From Granulicella sp. L60 (GTDB taxonomy: Bacteria; Acidobacteriota; Terriglobia; Terriglobales; Acidobacteriaceae), in contig NZ_LMUR01000011.1 in assembly GCF_009765825.1 (NCBI RefSeq), positions 164,161-228,160 of the forward strand: a stretch of DNA of 64,000 nt, read 5' to 3'. Made by a program: the position numbers and the translations under genes. The notes under the pieces are model-generated. The model saw only the letters and a list, made by a program, of their open reading frames with translations. It was not told the origin of the DNA and made no database searches. This document shows positions 45,861 to 54,800 of this stretch, one piece after another. Within the stretch, counting starts at the first letter, position 1; each line of letters starts with the position of its first letter.

Positions 45861-46288
45861 CTCGTCTTCCCTCTATCCGTATTGATTGGTTTGGCGTGAG
45901 CTAACTGTTACAGAATCACTTCTTCGCGGTGTTCCTCGTTATGCATGCCTCTCACCGTGGACACGGTGTCGAACTGACTACAATCACTATCTCGTTGATA
46001 TCGACAGCAACTGACTTAAGCATACGACAGGAGCCTTCCAGATTTTTATTGTGGTGAGGACTTATGCGAAACATGAATAGATTGGTAATAAGAAACACAC
46101 AAGGATTGCCTAGCCGTCGCAAGACAGCCGGTGTGTCGCAAACGATGAGGATCGGTAAGGGCCGAGTCCACTCACGGGCAATCAACCTTCGAGGCACTTG
46201 CATCACGAGAATGATCGGCGCACAATCGAGCTTCCACATGACAATTCGGCCGCGTTCTTCCGTCGAGACCACTTCGAGGAGCAAGCTC
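45861..46288. other. 428-bp gap before the GH13 gene
   Basis: A frame continuous with the glycosidase runs back to 46064, where an ATG has GAGG 6 nt upstream. Its 75 codons are Arg/Thr/Ser-rich, carry no signal peptide and look like non-coding sequence, so I do not include them. The rest holds promoter space for the two divergent genes. No RNA or terminator was recognised. Confidence 0.5.
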
Positions 46289-48229
46289 ATGGGTACTACA
46301 CCAGTCGCCGCGGTTCCCCCTAGTCCCCCTGTCGCTCCGGCTGCTGCCGGACACAAAGGCATGGGGGCGGTTCCTTACCCGGGAGGGGTAACGTTTCGGG
46401 TCTGGTCGATGTTCGCCGATTCGGTGTCGGTATCGGGCCTGTTCAATGGCTGGACATCGACGCCCTTGACGCCCGATGCGCCGGGCAGCAACTACTGGTC
46501 GGTCGACGTGCCAGGAGCGGCAGTAGGCCAGCCCTATAAGTTTGTACTGCCGTACGCTGCCAAGCCGGGACGGTTGAACGATCGCATGGATCCGTATGCG
46601 ACATCGCTCTCCCCGGATGGGTTTGGCCGCATGAACGCGGTCATTGCAAGTACTACGGTCGTCTATGAAGGCGGTGTATATAGCACGCCGGCATGGAATG
46701 AGGCGGTGCTCTACGAGTTGCACATTCCCACCTTCAACTCCGATCCCACACTCCCGGCGGCCGGGACCTTCGACAGTGCCATGGTTCGGCTTCCAGAGTT
46801 GGCGCAACTAGGCGTGAATGCAATCGAGGTCATGCCTCTGGGGCAGTTTCCGGGTAACGCGGGCACAGGCTACAACCCTGGCTATATCTTTGCGGTCGAC
46901 CCGGACTTTGGAGGGCCAGATGGATTGCGCACCTACGTGAACGCAACCCACTCGCAGAATATTGCGCTCATTCTGGATGTGGTATACAACCACGTCAACG
47001 GCCTCGACCTCTGGCAGTTCGACGGATGGTCGATCGACGGAAATATTTGCCCGTGGTGCGCCGGGAACACTAACCCGCCGAACTATACCAATGGAGGGAT
47101 CTACTTCTTCCAGGATGGGCGGTCGCACACGCCGTATTCGCATGCGCGTTTCGATGTGGGGCGACCCGAGGTGTGCCAATATCTGTTCGACAATGTGACG
47201 CGATGGCTGGAGGATCGGTTTCTGGACGGGCTGCGCTTAGATTCGACGGTGAGCATACGCAACATCCAGGACCAGTTCGACAACTGGAAGCTGGAACAGC
47301 CTGTGCCTGAAGGGATCGAACTGCTGCAGCGCATAAACCAGCATGTGCAGAGTACCCAGGGATGGAAGATCATGATCGCCGAAGATCTACAGGGCGACGT
47401 GTCGATCACAACCCAAGTGAGTAATGGCGGATATGGCTTCAACGCCCAATGGAACAACGATTTTTGTGGCAAGCTGCGCTGGGCGGCAACGGCTCCGATG
47501 GACAACCAACGCAATATAGGCGACTTGGCAGGGTCGATCGCAGGGATGACCGGAGAGAATGCTTTCAAGTCGATACTGTACAGCGAGAACCACGACCAGG
47601 ACGATCCTCAGAATGCGGGCGGCGGCCGGCTCCCGGCAATCATTGGCAATGGGGTGGCGGACAGCTGGTTTGCGAGAAAACAGTCCACTCTAGCTGCTTG
47701 CGTGGTACTGAGCGTATCAGGAATTCCAATGATGTTTATGGGGCAGGAGTTCCTAGAGTACAGGACGTTTCCGAACTATGGAGGACCACCGAGCAACTTC
47801 GGCGATCCGCAGCCAATCGACTGGAGCCGGAAGGATACATACAACGGGATCTGGACGCTTTATCGGGATATGATCCGTCTGCGCCGAAACTGGTACAACA
47901 ACACCCGCGGCCTGCGCGGCCCCAACGTGCATGTGCTCCCCGTCTTCGGCGATAACGTGCTTGTATACCACCGGTGGGACCAGGGCGGAGGAGGCGACGA
48001 TGTAGTAGTGATATGCAACTTCGCCAATCAGTCCTATACCAACTACCAGATTGGAGTGCCACGGCAGGGGATGTGGTGGGTGCGCTTTAACGGCGATTCC
48101 GGCGACTATGGCTTCGGTAACTGGCCAACCTACGATACCAATGCCAATGGGCCGGCGATGAATGGGATGCCGTATAGCGCCAACTTGAGTTTAGGGGCCT
48201 ATACGTGTGTGGTGCTATCGCAGGATTGA
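46289..48229 (+). CDS. GH13 alpha-amylase family glycosidase with CBM48-like N-domain
   Basis: 646 residues from the ATG at 46289 (GAGGAG 7 nt upstream). After a Pro/Ala-rich start, a CBM48-type beta domain (GVTFRVWSMFADSVSVSGLF) leads into a GH13 barrel: the first conserved region is VVYNHVNG, with nucleophile Asp318 (GLRLDST), acid/base Glu365 (MIAEDLQ) and transition-state Asp436 (SENHDQ). A beta C-domain follows. It resembles glycogen branching and maltooligosyltrehalose trehalohydrolase enzymes, so it likely acts on alpha-1,4/1,6 glucans. No signal peptide, so probably cytosolic. Confidence 0.85.
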   Translation: MGTTPVAAVPPSPPVAPAAAGHKGMGAVPYPGGVTFRVWSMFADSVSVSGLFNGWTSTPLTPDAPGSNYWSVDVPGAAVGQPYKFVLPYAAKPGRLNDRMDPYATSLSPDGFGRMNAVIASTTVVYEGGVYSTPAWNEAVLYELHIPTFNSDPTLPAAGTFDSAMVRLPELAQLGVNAIEVMPLGQFPGNAGTGYNPGYIFAVDPDFGGPDGLRTYVNATHSQNIALILDVVYNHVNGLDLWQFDGWSIDGNICPWCAGNTNPPNYTNGGIYFFQDGRSHTPYSHARFDVGRPEVCQYLFDNVTRWLEDRFLDGLRLDSTVSIRNIQDQFDNWKLEQPVPEGIELLQRINQHVQSTQGWKIMIAEDLQGDVSITTQVSNGGYGFNAQWNNDFCGKLRWAATAPMDNQRNIGDLAGSIAGMTGENAFKSILYSENHDQDDPQNAGGGRLPAIIGNGVADSWFARKQSTLAACVVLSVSGIPMMFMGQEFLEYRTFPNYGGPPSNFGDPQPIDWSRKDTYNGIWTLYRDMIRLRRNWYNNTRGLRGPNVHVLPVFGDNVLVYHRWDQGGGGDDVVVICNFANQSYTNYQIGVPRQGMWWVRFNGDSGDYGFGNWPTYDTNANGPAMNGMPYSANLSLGAYTCVVLSQD

Positions 48230-48338
48230 TAGGGCACACGGGGGAGAGTAGACAAGTGTCCTATCTTCGCCTTCGCACAGACTAGGAGAGAGTGGTCCCG
48301 CAGGAGACACATCTCCAGCGGGATCTGTAGCTGTCTAA

Positions 48339-50459
48339 TCAGTTAGGGGAGACGCCTTCGATTTGCAGCAATCCAAGTTGGTTTCCATCTACTTCGATAG
48401 CGAGTACTCTCGAACCGTCGATGGGATAGTAACCAAATCCTGTTGCAAAGTTTGGATCGAGTCCGCCAATCGTAATGACACCATTTGTGGGATCAACCGT
48501 TCCATTGACGCCGACATTAGCGGTAAAGGAACCACCTTGCAGGTTGTAATCGACAAATCCTGTGAATGCATTCGTGGTTAAGGTTTGCGGGCCAGCCGCG
48601 CTCCAAAATGCAATGGTATTGGTTGATACGGGCACAAGCCCCTGAGCCGACAACCCGGAGTTTCCTGCAGGCGGGAATGCACCGGTGGTCTGCAGATATG
48701 CCATTCCACTGGTGACCTGAACGCTATCTACACCGAGTTCAAGAGCGTTGCCATTCCCGTCGAGATAAAGCTGGAAGCCGAGTGTCAGGGGATTGGTCGA
48801 ATTGTTCCCTGAGGTTGTGACATTGCTGAGTGTTACTCGTCCCGTAGGATCGACCAGGAACGAACCGCCGGTAATTGTGTTTCCACCCGATACAACCAGG
48901 TCATTGATAGCAAGATCTCCTGAGAGTGGCGCGGTGGAACTGAAGTTGAATCCACCTGCGAGTGTAAGCGAGCCATTGGTATCTTCACCGAGCGATGAGA
49001 AGACGTACGTCGTATTGTTGACACTGGAAGCGCTGAACTGACCCGCCTGGCTGCCCTGTCCGAGAGCCAGTCCGCCTAGGGTTCCGTTGAAGGTATCCGC
49101 GCCGCTTTCGACGAGCTGAATCTGGTTTGTTCCCACGATGTAACCGCCAAATACCATCTGTGCCAGCGTGCAAACGGTGGCTGGGTTCAAAGTAATGGTG
49201 ACTCTGCCAAAGCTATCAGGAGTGCTGACTGATCCGCTTGTGAAGAACTGGCCCAGACCGGGTGCGCCAGCATCATTGCAGTCGAAGACACTTGAGGTCG
49301 TGGCCAGAGAAGTTCCTGAGAAGTTGAGCACACCTCCAACTCCCAAAGGAAGTTGCGGCTGTTGGTTATCTAAGCCGGAGACGGCAAATGCATAGCCTCC
49401 CGACGGTGCTGCGGCGCTGGTTTGCAGGTCGACAGAACCTGTCCCAGCAGCGAAGGTGTCTGATTCGGTAATCAGTACGCGCGTTGCAGAGACTATTGTT
49501 CCGGTGAAGGTCTCTACACCATTGACGCCGATCGTCGTATCGCCAGTATTCAGAGTGATCTGGATATTGCCGTCCGTAGTCTGGGAGAGGCTGGATCCGG
49601 ACGCTGACAGCTGATCGGTTTTTCCGAAACTACTGTCGAGGAAGTCCTGCTCTCCTCCCGTGATCGCCCCGCTCTTCACCGTGAATGCACCAGCGACGAA
49701 ATATTGGCTATTTGCGTCTTGTCCTGCTGCATGAATGACGTACGTTCCATCATTGAGAAGGGAATTCGGCGGCGGCATTGTTGTAATGGCGATAGTCGCG
49801 GATGCTGACTTCGTCTTATCCGTAACCGAGGTAGCGACAACCATGACCGCATTATTTGTTGGAACGGCCGTCGGAGCTGTATAGATTGTCGACGCACCAC
49901 TGGCCGTTGAGGAGGAACTGAAACTACCGCATGCTGTGCTTCCACAGGTGACAGACCAGGTAACACCGGCATTTGCGCTGTCGTTGGTAACAACCGCAGT
50001 AAGACTAGTGGTAGAGCCTACTAAGAGTGAGGTCGGCGGAGTCGGGGTGAGTGCCACGGTAATGGAAGGCGGAGGAGCGGCAGTAATGGTAATGGTGTTC
50101 GATGCCGTCTTTGTTTTATCCGTGACTGATGTAGCAACTATCGTCACGGTATTATTCGTCGGAACAGTAGAGGGGGCTGTATACGTGGTGGGTGCATTGC
50201 TGGCCGTGGAAGTGGCGCTGAAGCTGCCACATGGCGCACTTCCGCAGGTGACCGACCAGGTAACGCCGCCGTTAGCGCTGTCGTTGGTGACAACTGCTGT
50301 GAGATTGGCCGTAGCTGATGTCGCAAGAGATGTTGGCGCAGAGAAAGTTACTGAGATGACTACGGGTGGGGGCGGTGTATTTGAGCTGCTGCTGCAGGCG
50401 CTGAGCAGACAGACGAGAGACGTGAGACTGGCGAGAGTGATTGCTTGGCGGAGTTTCAA
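48339..50459 (-). CDS. Lipoprotein with two tandem Ig-like repeats
   Basis: 706 residues. The TTG start is strongly supported by GGAGGTG at 5-nt spacing and by a 4-nt overlap with the upstream gene. The lipobox is LLSACS, followed by Ser/Pro and then two tandem Ig-like repeats of about 95 residues that share LTAVVTNDSAN, VTWSVTCGS and VATSVTDKTK. The remaining 500 residues are beta-rich and Gly/Asn/Ser-rich, with repeated phrases such as TPDSFGRVTI, SFLVDPTGRVTLSN and DGNGNALELGV. Likely outer-surface; function unknown. Confidence 0.8.
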   Translation of the reverse strand: MKLRQAITLASLTSLVCLLSACSSSSNTPPPPVVISVTFSAPTSLATSATANLTAVVTNDSANGGVTWSVTCGSAPCGSFSATSTASNAPTTYTAPSTVPTNNTVTIVATSVTDKTKTASNTITITAAPPPSITVALTPTPPTSLLVGSTTSLTAVVTNDSANAGVTWSVTCGSTACGSFSSSSTASGASTIYTAPTAVPTNNAVMVVATSVTDKTKSASATIAITTMPPPNSLLNDGTYVIHAAGQDANSQYFVAGAFTVKSGAITGGEQDFLDSSFGKTDQLSASGSSLSQTTDGNIQITLNTGDTTIGVNGVETFTGTIVSATRVLITESDTFAAGTGSVDLQTSAAAPSGGYAFAVSGLDNQQPQLPLGVGGVLNFSGTSLATTSSVFDCNDAGAPGLGQFFTSGSVSTPDSFGRVTITLNPATVCTLAQMVFGGYIVGTNQIQLVESGADTFNGTLGGLALGQGSQAGQFSASSVNNTTYVFSSLGEDTNGSLTLAGGFNFSSTAPLSGDLAINDLVVSGGNTITGGSFLVDPTGRVTLSNVTTSGNNSTNPLTLGFQLYLDGNGNALELGVDSVQVTSGMAYLQTTGAFPPAGNSGLSAQGLVPVSTNTIAFWSAAGPQTLTTNAFTGFVDYNLQGGSFTANVGVNGTVDPTNGVITIGGLDPNFATGFGYYPIDGSRVLAIEVDGNQLGLLQIEGVSPN

Positions 50460-50929
50460 TTAGCACCTCCAACCTGCTCGGTGTGCTCGCGCCTGGACCC
50501 AGGCTGGCCATTTGAAGAAGAGCCATGAACTAGAAATCCACTCTGATTCCGTATTACAAACGTCTGTCCATTGAGTACGATCTCTCGCGCCACCAGATAG
50601 GTCTTGCCGTTGATTGACCTCATGACGCCGGTTACGTGGATCTGGGATGCTTTAGAGATCTTTGTCCTGACGTCGGGTGCCAGGTAAGGGCCAACGCTTA
50701 CGTCCATGGTTTGCATGTTGGCGCTCACTAGAAGATGAGTTCCCTGCGGACTGCCGAGAGAGCGCTTCGAGACTACTTCAATGATCGGCCCGTCAACGGA
50801 TAGTTCCGGAGAGGTTGTGGAGCCTGAAATGGATTGTGCGCGGACGCTGTCTGTAGACTCCGCGCAGGTCGCACGCATCGTTCCAGCGAAAACCGTGACA
50901 GCAATGAGAAAAAGAACAGACTGGCGCAT
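50456..50929 (-). CDS. Small secreted protein cotranscribed with the Ig-repeat lipoprotein
   Basis: 157 residues with a signal peptide (MRQSVLFLIAVTVFAGTMRATCA). The mature part is beta-rich (IEVVSKRSLGSPQGTHLLVS, THVTG-like and TYLVAREIVLNGQTFVIRNQ), resembling a small OB-like or barrel domain, and ends in a polar Gly/Ser/Arg tail. I do not recognise a family. It shares four bases with the next gene (TTGA), which implies translational coupling and a joint role at the cell surface. Confidence 0.7.
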   Translation of the reverse strand: MRQSVLFLIAVTVFAGTMRATCAESTDSVRAQSISGSTTSPELSVDGPIIEVVSKRSLGSPQGTHLLVSANMQTMDVSVGPYLAPDVRTKISKASQIHVTGVMRSINGKTYLVAREIVLNGQTFVIRNQSGFLVHGSSSNGQPGSRREHTEQVGGAN

Positions 50930-51216
50930 GTATTCTCCTTGTCGAGGCCAACTGCGGCGAACAGAGTAACCCAGTGCTGAAAGAACACAGGTAAACTACC
51001 AGTCTTATAGAGAGTTTTCAACCATAAGATAAGCGCAAAATGCGTTGGTGGCCTTGAATGTTGGGTCGTCTGTACTTGCCCTTCAATAGACCCGATTATT
51101 CGCCAAGAACACTCTCGTTTTCGCTCAGGCCGCAAAGTGTCACGGAGATTGCCTTAGCGCCTCTCGGTAGCCATGGTTAGGTGAATGACAACGGCTGCCA
51201 AAACGCTACAGCATAG

Positions 51217-51248
51217 AAAAGAGGCTAACCATTATTGGTTAGCCTCTT
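51217..51248 (-). terminator. Terminator of the tRNA-Leu transcript
   Basis: A 12-bp perfect inverted repeat (AAGAGGCTAACC at 51219-51230 with GGTTAGCCTCTT at 51237-51248) ends in four T residues when read on the minus strand. It sits 24 bp past the tRNA 3' end. Confidence 0.87.
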
Positions 51249-51271
51249 AGTAAGTCATTGATTCGTTGGAT

Positions 51272-51356
51272 TGGTGCGGAGGAGGGGACTTGAACCCCTA
51301 TGCCTTGCGGCGCTAGCACCTCAAGCTAGTGCGTCTGCCAATTTCGCCACCTCCGC
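51272..51356 (-). tRNA. tRNA-Leu, anticodon GAG
   Basis: 85 nt including an encoded CCA. The 7-bp acceptor stem GCGGAGG/CCTCCGC is perfect. The anticodon stem CTAGC/GCTAG encloses loop TTGAGGT, so the anticodon is GAG (reads CUC/CUU). A long variable arm (class II) and a T-arm with GGTTCAAGTCC complete the fold. It is flanked by its own terminator and a candidate promoter, so it appears to be a single-gene unit. Confidence 0.96.
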
Positions 51357-51408
51357 GCATTTATCTCGACGCCGGTAAGCGCGAGTTGCGGTAAGCAATC
51401 CGAAGGTA

Positions 51409-51437
51409 AGTATAGCATCTTCGAGGGGTTGGTTGAG
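51409..51437 (-). promoter_or_regulatory. Candidate sigma-70-type promoter of tRNA-Leu
   Basis: On the minus strand CTCAAC, a 17-bp spacer and TATACT precede the tRNA by about 50 bp. The -10 is good and the -35 is weak. The sites overlap nothing coding. Confidence 0.4.
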
Positions 51438-51490
51438 AGCGTCTGTGGAAGGTTTTACAGACGAGGAAGTTAGCGCGTCCACGGAGAGGA

Positions 51491-53923
51491 TTACCTCTCC
51501 GTGCCGAGCCCGCTTCCTGGAACCACCGGACCGGTCGCCGGTGAGCGCTTCTTCTTTTTGACCGGCGGAGCGGCGTTGGGTGGCCGTTGCTTTCCATTTC
51601 CGTTCCCATTCCGGCGCTTGCCATTAGTCTCGATGACAGCGCGCATCCAATAGTTTCCTTCGGCGTCGGCTTCGATGCCGTGTACTTCACGCTCGAAGCC
51701 AGGGAAGCGCTTGCCAAACTCCTCCATCGCGAGGATGAGTCTGATGACGGGGCTGTCTGGACCGCCGAGGCGCTCACCAGGCATGGACATCGGAATGCCT
51801 GGTGGGTATGGGACGAGCATGACGGCGGCGATGCGGCCGGCCATGTCGGAGAAGCGGATCTTCTCAGTCTCGTGGCGAAGCAGCTTCTGATAGGTCTGCG
51901 CGGGCGTGAGGACGGGGTCGAAGTCTTCGTCGCAGGCGTCGTTGACCAGGCCGGAGAGATTGAGCTGGACCATGGCAGCGTGCATCTCATCGGAGAGTTC
52001 TTTGAGAGTAACGTTTCGGTAACGGTGGGGATAGCGGGTGACGAGTTCAGGGAGAGCCTCTTCGAGAGGGGCCTCGCTGTCGTAGAGACGCTTGAACTCG
52101 AAGAGATTTTCGAGAAGCGCGCCCCACTTACCCTTGGACGTACCGACGGAGAAGAGGACGAGGACGGTGTAGTCGCCCGTGCGGGCGATCTCGACCCGGC
52201 GGCCGTCGAGGAACTCAGTGACGATGGATGCGGGGATGCCCCAGTCGCTGACGACACCTTGCGCGTTGACGCCCGGGGTGAGGATAGTGACCTTGGTAGG
52301 GTCCAGCATGCAGTAGTCGTCGGCGATATCTTCGTCCTGATACCCATGCCAGTCTTCGCCGGGCTTGAGAGTCCAGGCGCTCGATCGATTGGTGAGCAGG
52401 CCGTCCGCAGCTTCTTCAAGCAGATAGGTCTGGCCGTCGAGGGGATCGAAGACATACTCGGGCTGATACAGCCGGAAGAACCAGCCCTGTTCTGCGGCGC
52501 GAAGCCGGTGGCCGATGGACGACATGGCCTTACGGAAACTGATGGCATCCTGCAGCGTCTCGCTCATCAGCGTGGGGCCGGCCGGCTCGTCCATCATGGC
52601 AGCGGCTACGTCGAGCGATGCGATCAGCGGGTAGAACGGCGACGTGGTGCCATGCATCATGAAGGACTCGTTGAACTGATCGAAGTCGAGCGCAGCGCGT
52701 GGGCTGAGCTTAACGTGAATCATGGAGCCCATGGAGAAGGCCGCGAGCATCTTGTGAGTCGATTGAACGGCGAAAATGGCCGGCCGGTCTGGCATATCGT
52801 CGGGTACGCCCATGGCAAAGCGGCCTTGGTAGATCTGGTGGAACTTGGCGTAGGCATACCACGCCTCGTCGAAGTGAATACGCGGCACCGATTTGGCAAG
52901 CTCTGTGACGACTCTGTTCACGTCGTAACAGAGACCATCATAGGTAGAGTTCGTGACGACGGCGTACGTGGGGTTCTGGTTGGCGACGCCGGTGGTGAGC
53001 GGGCTCTTGTCGATGATGCCGCGGATGAACTCGGGAGCAAAACGCTTCAGCGGCACGAGGCCGATCATGCCGTATCCGTTGCGGGTGGGCTTCATGTAGA
53101 CGGGACGCGCACCGGTAACAGTGAGGGAGTGGCAGATGGACTTGTGGCAGTTCGCGTCGGCGAGGACGATGTCGTCCTGGGCTATAACGCCATGGCCTAC
53201 GATCTGATTCGAGGTCGACGAGCCACCAAGTACGTAGAAGGTCCAGTCGGCGCCGAAGATGCGAGCAGCATTACGTTCGGATTCGCCCGGAGGTCCGAGG
53301 TGATCGAGCCAGGAGCCCAGCGGCGAGGTGGAGATGCCCAGGTCCGAACGCATGATGTTCTCGCCGAAGAACTTGTGGAACTCCATTCCGATCGGATGCT
53401 TAAGAAAAGCTACGCCGCCCATGTGGCCTGGCGCGTCCCACGAGTAAGCGCCCTGATCGTTGTATTTCTTGAGTTCACGGAAGTAAGGCGGCAGGAGCTG
53501 TTCGTGATAACGCTCGACCGCGAAGTCGACGCGATTGGCGATAAAAGCCGGGGTATCGCCGAAGAGATGGATGTACTCGTGGACCTGCTTGACGACTTCG
53601 AGCGGAAGCTCGCTGACCAGGGTGCGGTCGGCGATAAGAAAGATAGGAATCTTCTTATTGCGTCGACGCACGGCGCGGAGAATCTGGAGTGCAGCACGTT
53701 CGTCGAACTGATTGTCGCCTTCCAGGTCCCAGTCGAGCAAAATCGCAGAGTAAGACGGGTCGGAGGTGACGAGCGAAAGACCGTCTTCCGGCGTAGAGGT
53801 ACGCACGACTTCATAGCCTTCTTCGCCGATGGCATCAACCAGCCGCTCCATGGCACGATCCGAGACCGAATCCGTGCCACCTACCTCACTCGCAATCAAT
53901 AAAACCCAACGTCCTTCGCTCAT
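51491..53923 (-). CDS. Orn/Lys/Arg decarboxylase (biodegradative arginine/lysine decarboxylase type)
   Basis: 810 residues, full length for the family. The N-terminal 130 residues form the receiver-like wing domain (ILLDWDLEG). The PLP core follows: GHMGGVAFLKHPIG, SDLGIS, SLG-type turns, Asp in HFDEAWYAYAK (351-360) and Schiff-base Lys391 in QSTHKMLA. The C-terminal family domain has PYPPGIPMSMPGE. It removes carboxylate from a basic amino acid to give a polyamine precursor and helps acid resistance; the exact substrate is unclear, with AdiA-like arginine decarboxylase a fair guess. AGAGG precedes the ATG. Downstream of the ECF sigma gene by 108 bp. Confidence 0.88.
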   Translation of the reverse strand: MSEGRWVLLIASEVGGTDSVSDRAMERLVDAIGEEGYEVVRTSTPEDGLSLVTSDPSYSAILLDWDLEGDNQFDERAALQILRAVRRRNKKIPIFLIADRTLVSELPLEVVKQVHEYIHLFGDTPAFIANRVDFAVERYHEQLLPPYFRELKKYNDQGAYSWDAPGHMGGVAFLKHPIGMEFHKFFGENIMRSDLGISTSPLGSWLDHLGPPGESERNAARIFGADWTFYVLGGSSTSNQIVGHGVIAQDDIVLADANCHKSICHSLTVTGARPVYMKPTRNGYGMIGLVPLKRFAPEFIRGIIDKSPLTTGVANQNPTYAVVTNSTYDGLCYDVNRVVTELAKSVPRIHFDEAWYAYAKFHQIYQGRFAMGVPDDMPDRPAIFAVQSTHKMLAAFSMGSMIHVKLSPRAALDFDQFNESFMMHGTTSPFYPLIASLDVAAAMMDEPAGPTLMSETLQDAISFRKAMSSIGHRLRAAEQGWFFRLYQPEYVFDPLDGQTYLLEEAADGLLTNRSSAWTLKPGEDWHGYQDEDIADDYCMLDPTKVTILTPGVNAQGVVSDWGIPASIVTEFLDGRRVEIARTGDYTVLVLFSVGTSKGKWGALLENLFEFKRLYDSEAPLEEALPELVTRYPHRYRNVTLKELSDEMHAAMVQLNLSGLVNDACDEDFDPVLTPAQTYQKLLRHETEKIRFSDMAGRIAAVMLVPYPPGIPMSMPGERLGGPDSPVIRLILAMEEFGKRFPGFEREVHGIEADAEGNYWMRAVIETNGKRRNGNGNGKQRPPNAAPPVKKKKRSPATGPVVPGSGLGTER

Positions 53924-54031
53924 ACACCTCTCGCTGCTTCTTGTGATCCATATAGATGGTACAGGGAAGTTTTGTGGGAGGTTTATGGGATGTTAATACT
54001 GGGCGATTTTATGGACGTTTGAGCTCGAGAT

Positions 54032-54625
54032 TTATGCGCAGGTGCAGTCGACGCAGCGATGCTCCGCGCAGGTGCCGCAGGTAAGGGCGAGCTGCTTCTT
54101 CAGGGCGTGGCGGGCGCGATGGACGCGAACGGCGGCGTTGCCAGTAGTGATGTTAGCTGACTTCGCAAAGGCTTCCAAAGTACTGCCGCCAAGGTCAATT
54201 CGACGAAGGATGTCGTTGTATTGCGGCTTCAACGTGGTCATTACTTGTTCAATGCAGCGGCAGACAATATCGTGAGTCACCTGATCGGGTGCAGGCTGAG
54301 TAGTCTGATCCAGATCGATGAGGTCCTGTGCCCAGCGATCCAGGGCGCGGTCTTCGGCGGCGCGATGACGGTAGTGGTCTATAACGGCATTGCGCAGGAT
54401 GCGGTAGAACCAGGCTACGGCGGACTCGTCGTTATGCAGGGTTGAGGATTTCTCCATGGCGCGAACGTACGCGTTTTGGAGAATGTCTTCGGCGGTAGTC
54501 ACCGTATCGACGCGACTACGCAGGAACTGCAGGAACTTCCCGCGTTGAAGGATGAGATCGTCGATGGCCTGCGTCTTCGGTTGCAAAGTGGACTCTCGAA
54601 GAGCGGTGCAGAGGAATAGCTCCAC
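54032..54625 (-). CDS. ECF-type sigma factor with cysteine-rich C-terminal tail
   Basis: Region 2 (FLRSRVDTVTTAEDILQNAY, AVAWFYRILRNAVIDHYRHR) and region 4 (LKPQYNDILRRIDLGGSTLE, TGNAAVRVHRARHALKKQ) are clear. The final 15 residues, CGTCAEHRCVDCTCA, hold five Cys and one His, as in the cysteine-rich tails of CorE-type, metal-responsive ECF factors. The start is uncertain: GTG 54625 or TTG 54586 (GAGAG 7 nt upstream). The open frame to 54727 is rejected because it overlaps the metallothionein-like gene in another frame and is only Pro/Ala. No anti-sigma gene is adjacent, so the tail itself may be the sensor. Confidence 0.85.
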   Translation of the reverse strand: MELFLCTALRESTLQPKTQAIDDLILQRGKFLQFLRSRVDTVTTAEDILQNAYVRAMEKSSTLHNDESAVAWFYRILRNAVIDHYRHRAAEDRALDRWAQDLIDLDQTTQPAPDQVTHDIVCRCIEQVMTTLKPQYNDILRRIDLGGSTLEAFAKSANITTGNAAVRVHRARHALKKQLALTCGTCAEHRCVDCTCA

Positions 54626-54644
54626 ACCGCTTCTGGTTATCTGG

Positions 54645-54758
54645 TTATTTAGATGAGGCACAGGGGCAGATGGGTCCGCAGGAGCAGGCGGCTCCACAGG
54701 GGCAGGGGAGGGGGCAGGTGCATTCAACGCCGCAGGGGCATGTGTATTCGGTGGTCAT
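54645..54758 (-). CDS. Metallothionein-like peptide with five evenly spaced CxC pairs
   Basis: 37 codons, too short for routine gene finding and hidden under a longer Pro/Ala frame. AAAGGAG lies 6 nt before the ATG (TGACC start context M-T-T-E-Y-T). Ten cysteines form CxC pairs at residues 7/9, 13/15, 19/21, 25/27 and 31/33, an exact 6-residue period, with small residues (Pro, Gly, Ala, Ser, Thr) between. It has no aromatic residue other than Tyr5 and no His. Such packing is typical of small metal-thiolate proteins. The sigma factor begins 20 or 59 bp downstream, so the two form one transcript. Metal (copper, zinc or cadmium) not determinable from sequence. Confidence 0.72.
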   Translation of the reverse strand: MTTEYTCPCGVECTCPLPCPCGAACSCGPICPCASSK

Positions 54759-54800
54759 TTGTTCTCCTTTGGCCGGGTTATTGCGCCCGACACTGCTGCT

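Noticed and set aside
46064..46288. N-terminal extension of the GH13 enzyme
   Set aside because: Arg-rich, no fold or signal, and the ATG at 46289 has a better ribosome site; kept only as an alternative start.
51587..53902. Plus-strand open frame of 771 codons opposite the decarboxylase
   Set aside because: It mirrors a confidently assigned PLP decarboxylase codon by codon, has no motif of its own and no ribosome site; a GC-rich shadow frame.
53533..53923. Receiver-like domain fused to the decarboxylase as a novel signalling fusion
   Set aside because: This is the normal N-terminal wing domain of the Orn/Lys/Arg decarboxylase family and lacks the phosphotransfer lysine context.
54626..54727. 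Pro/Ala-rich N-terminal extension of the ECF sigma factor (ATG at 54727)
   Set aside because: Low-complexity residues arise from the shifted frame of the cysteine-rich gene; it overlaps a better-supported coding frame and has no sigma-factor homology.
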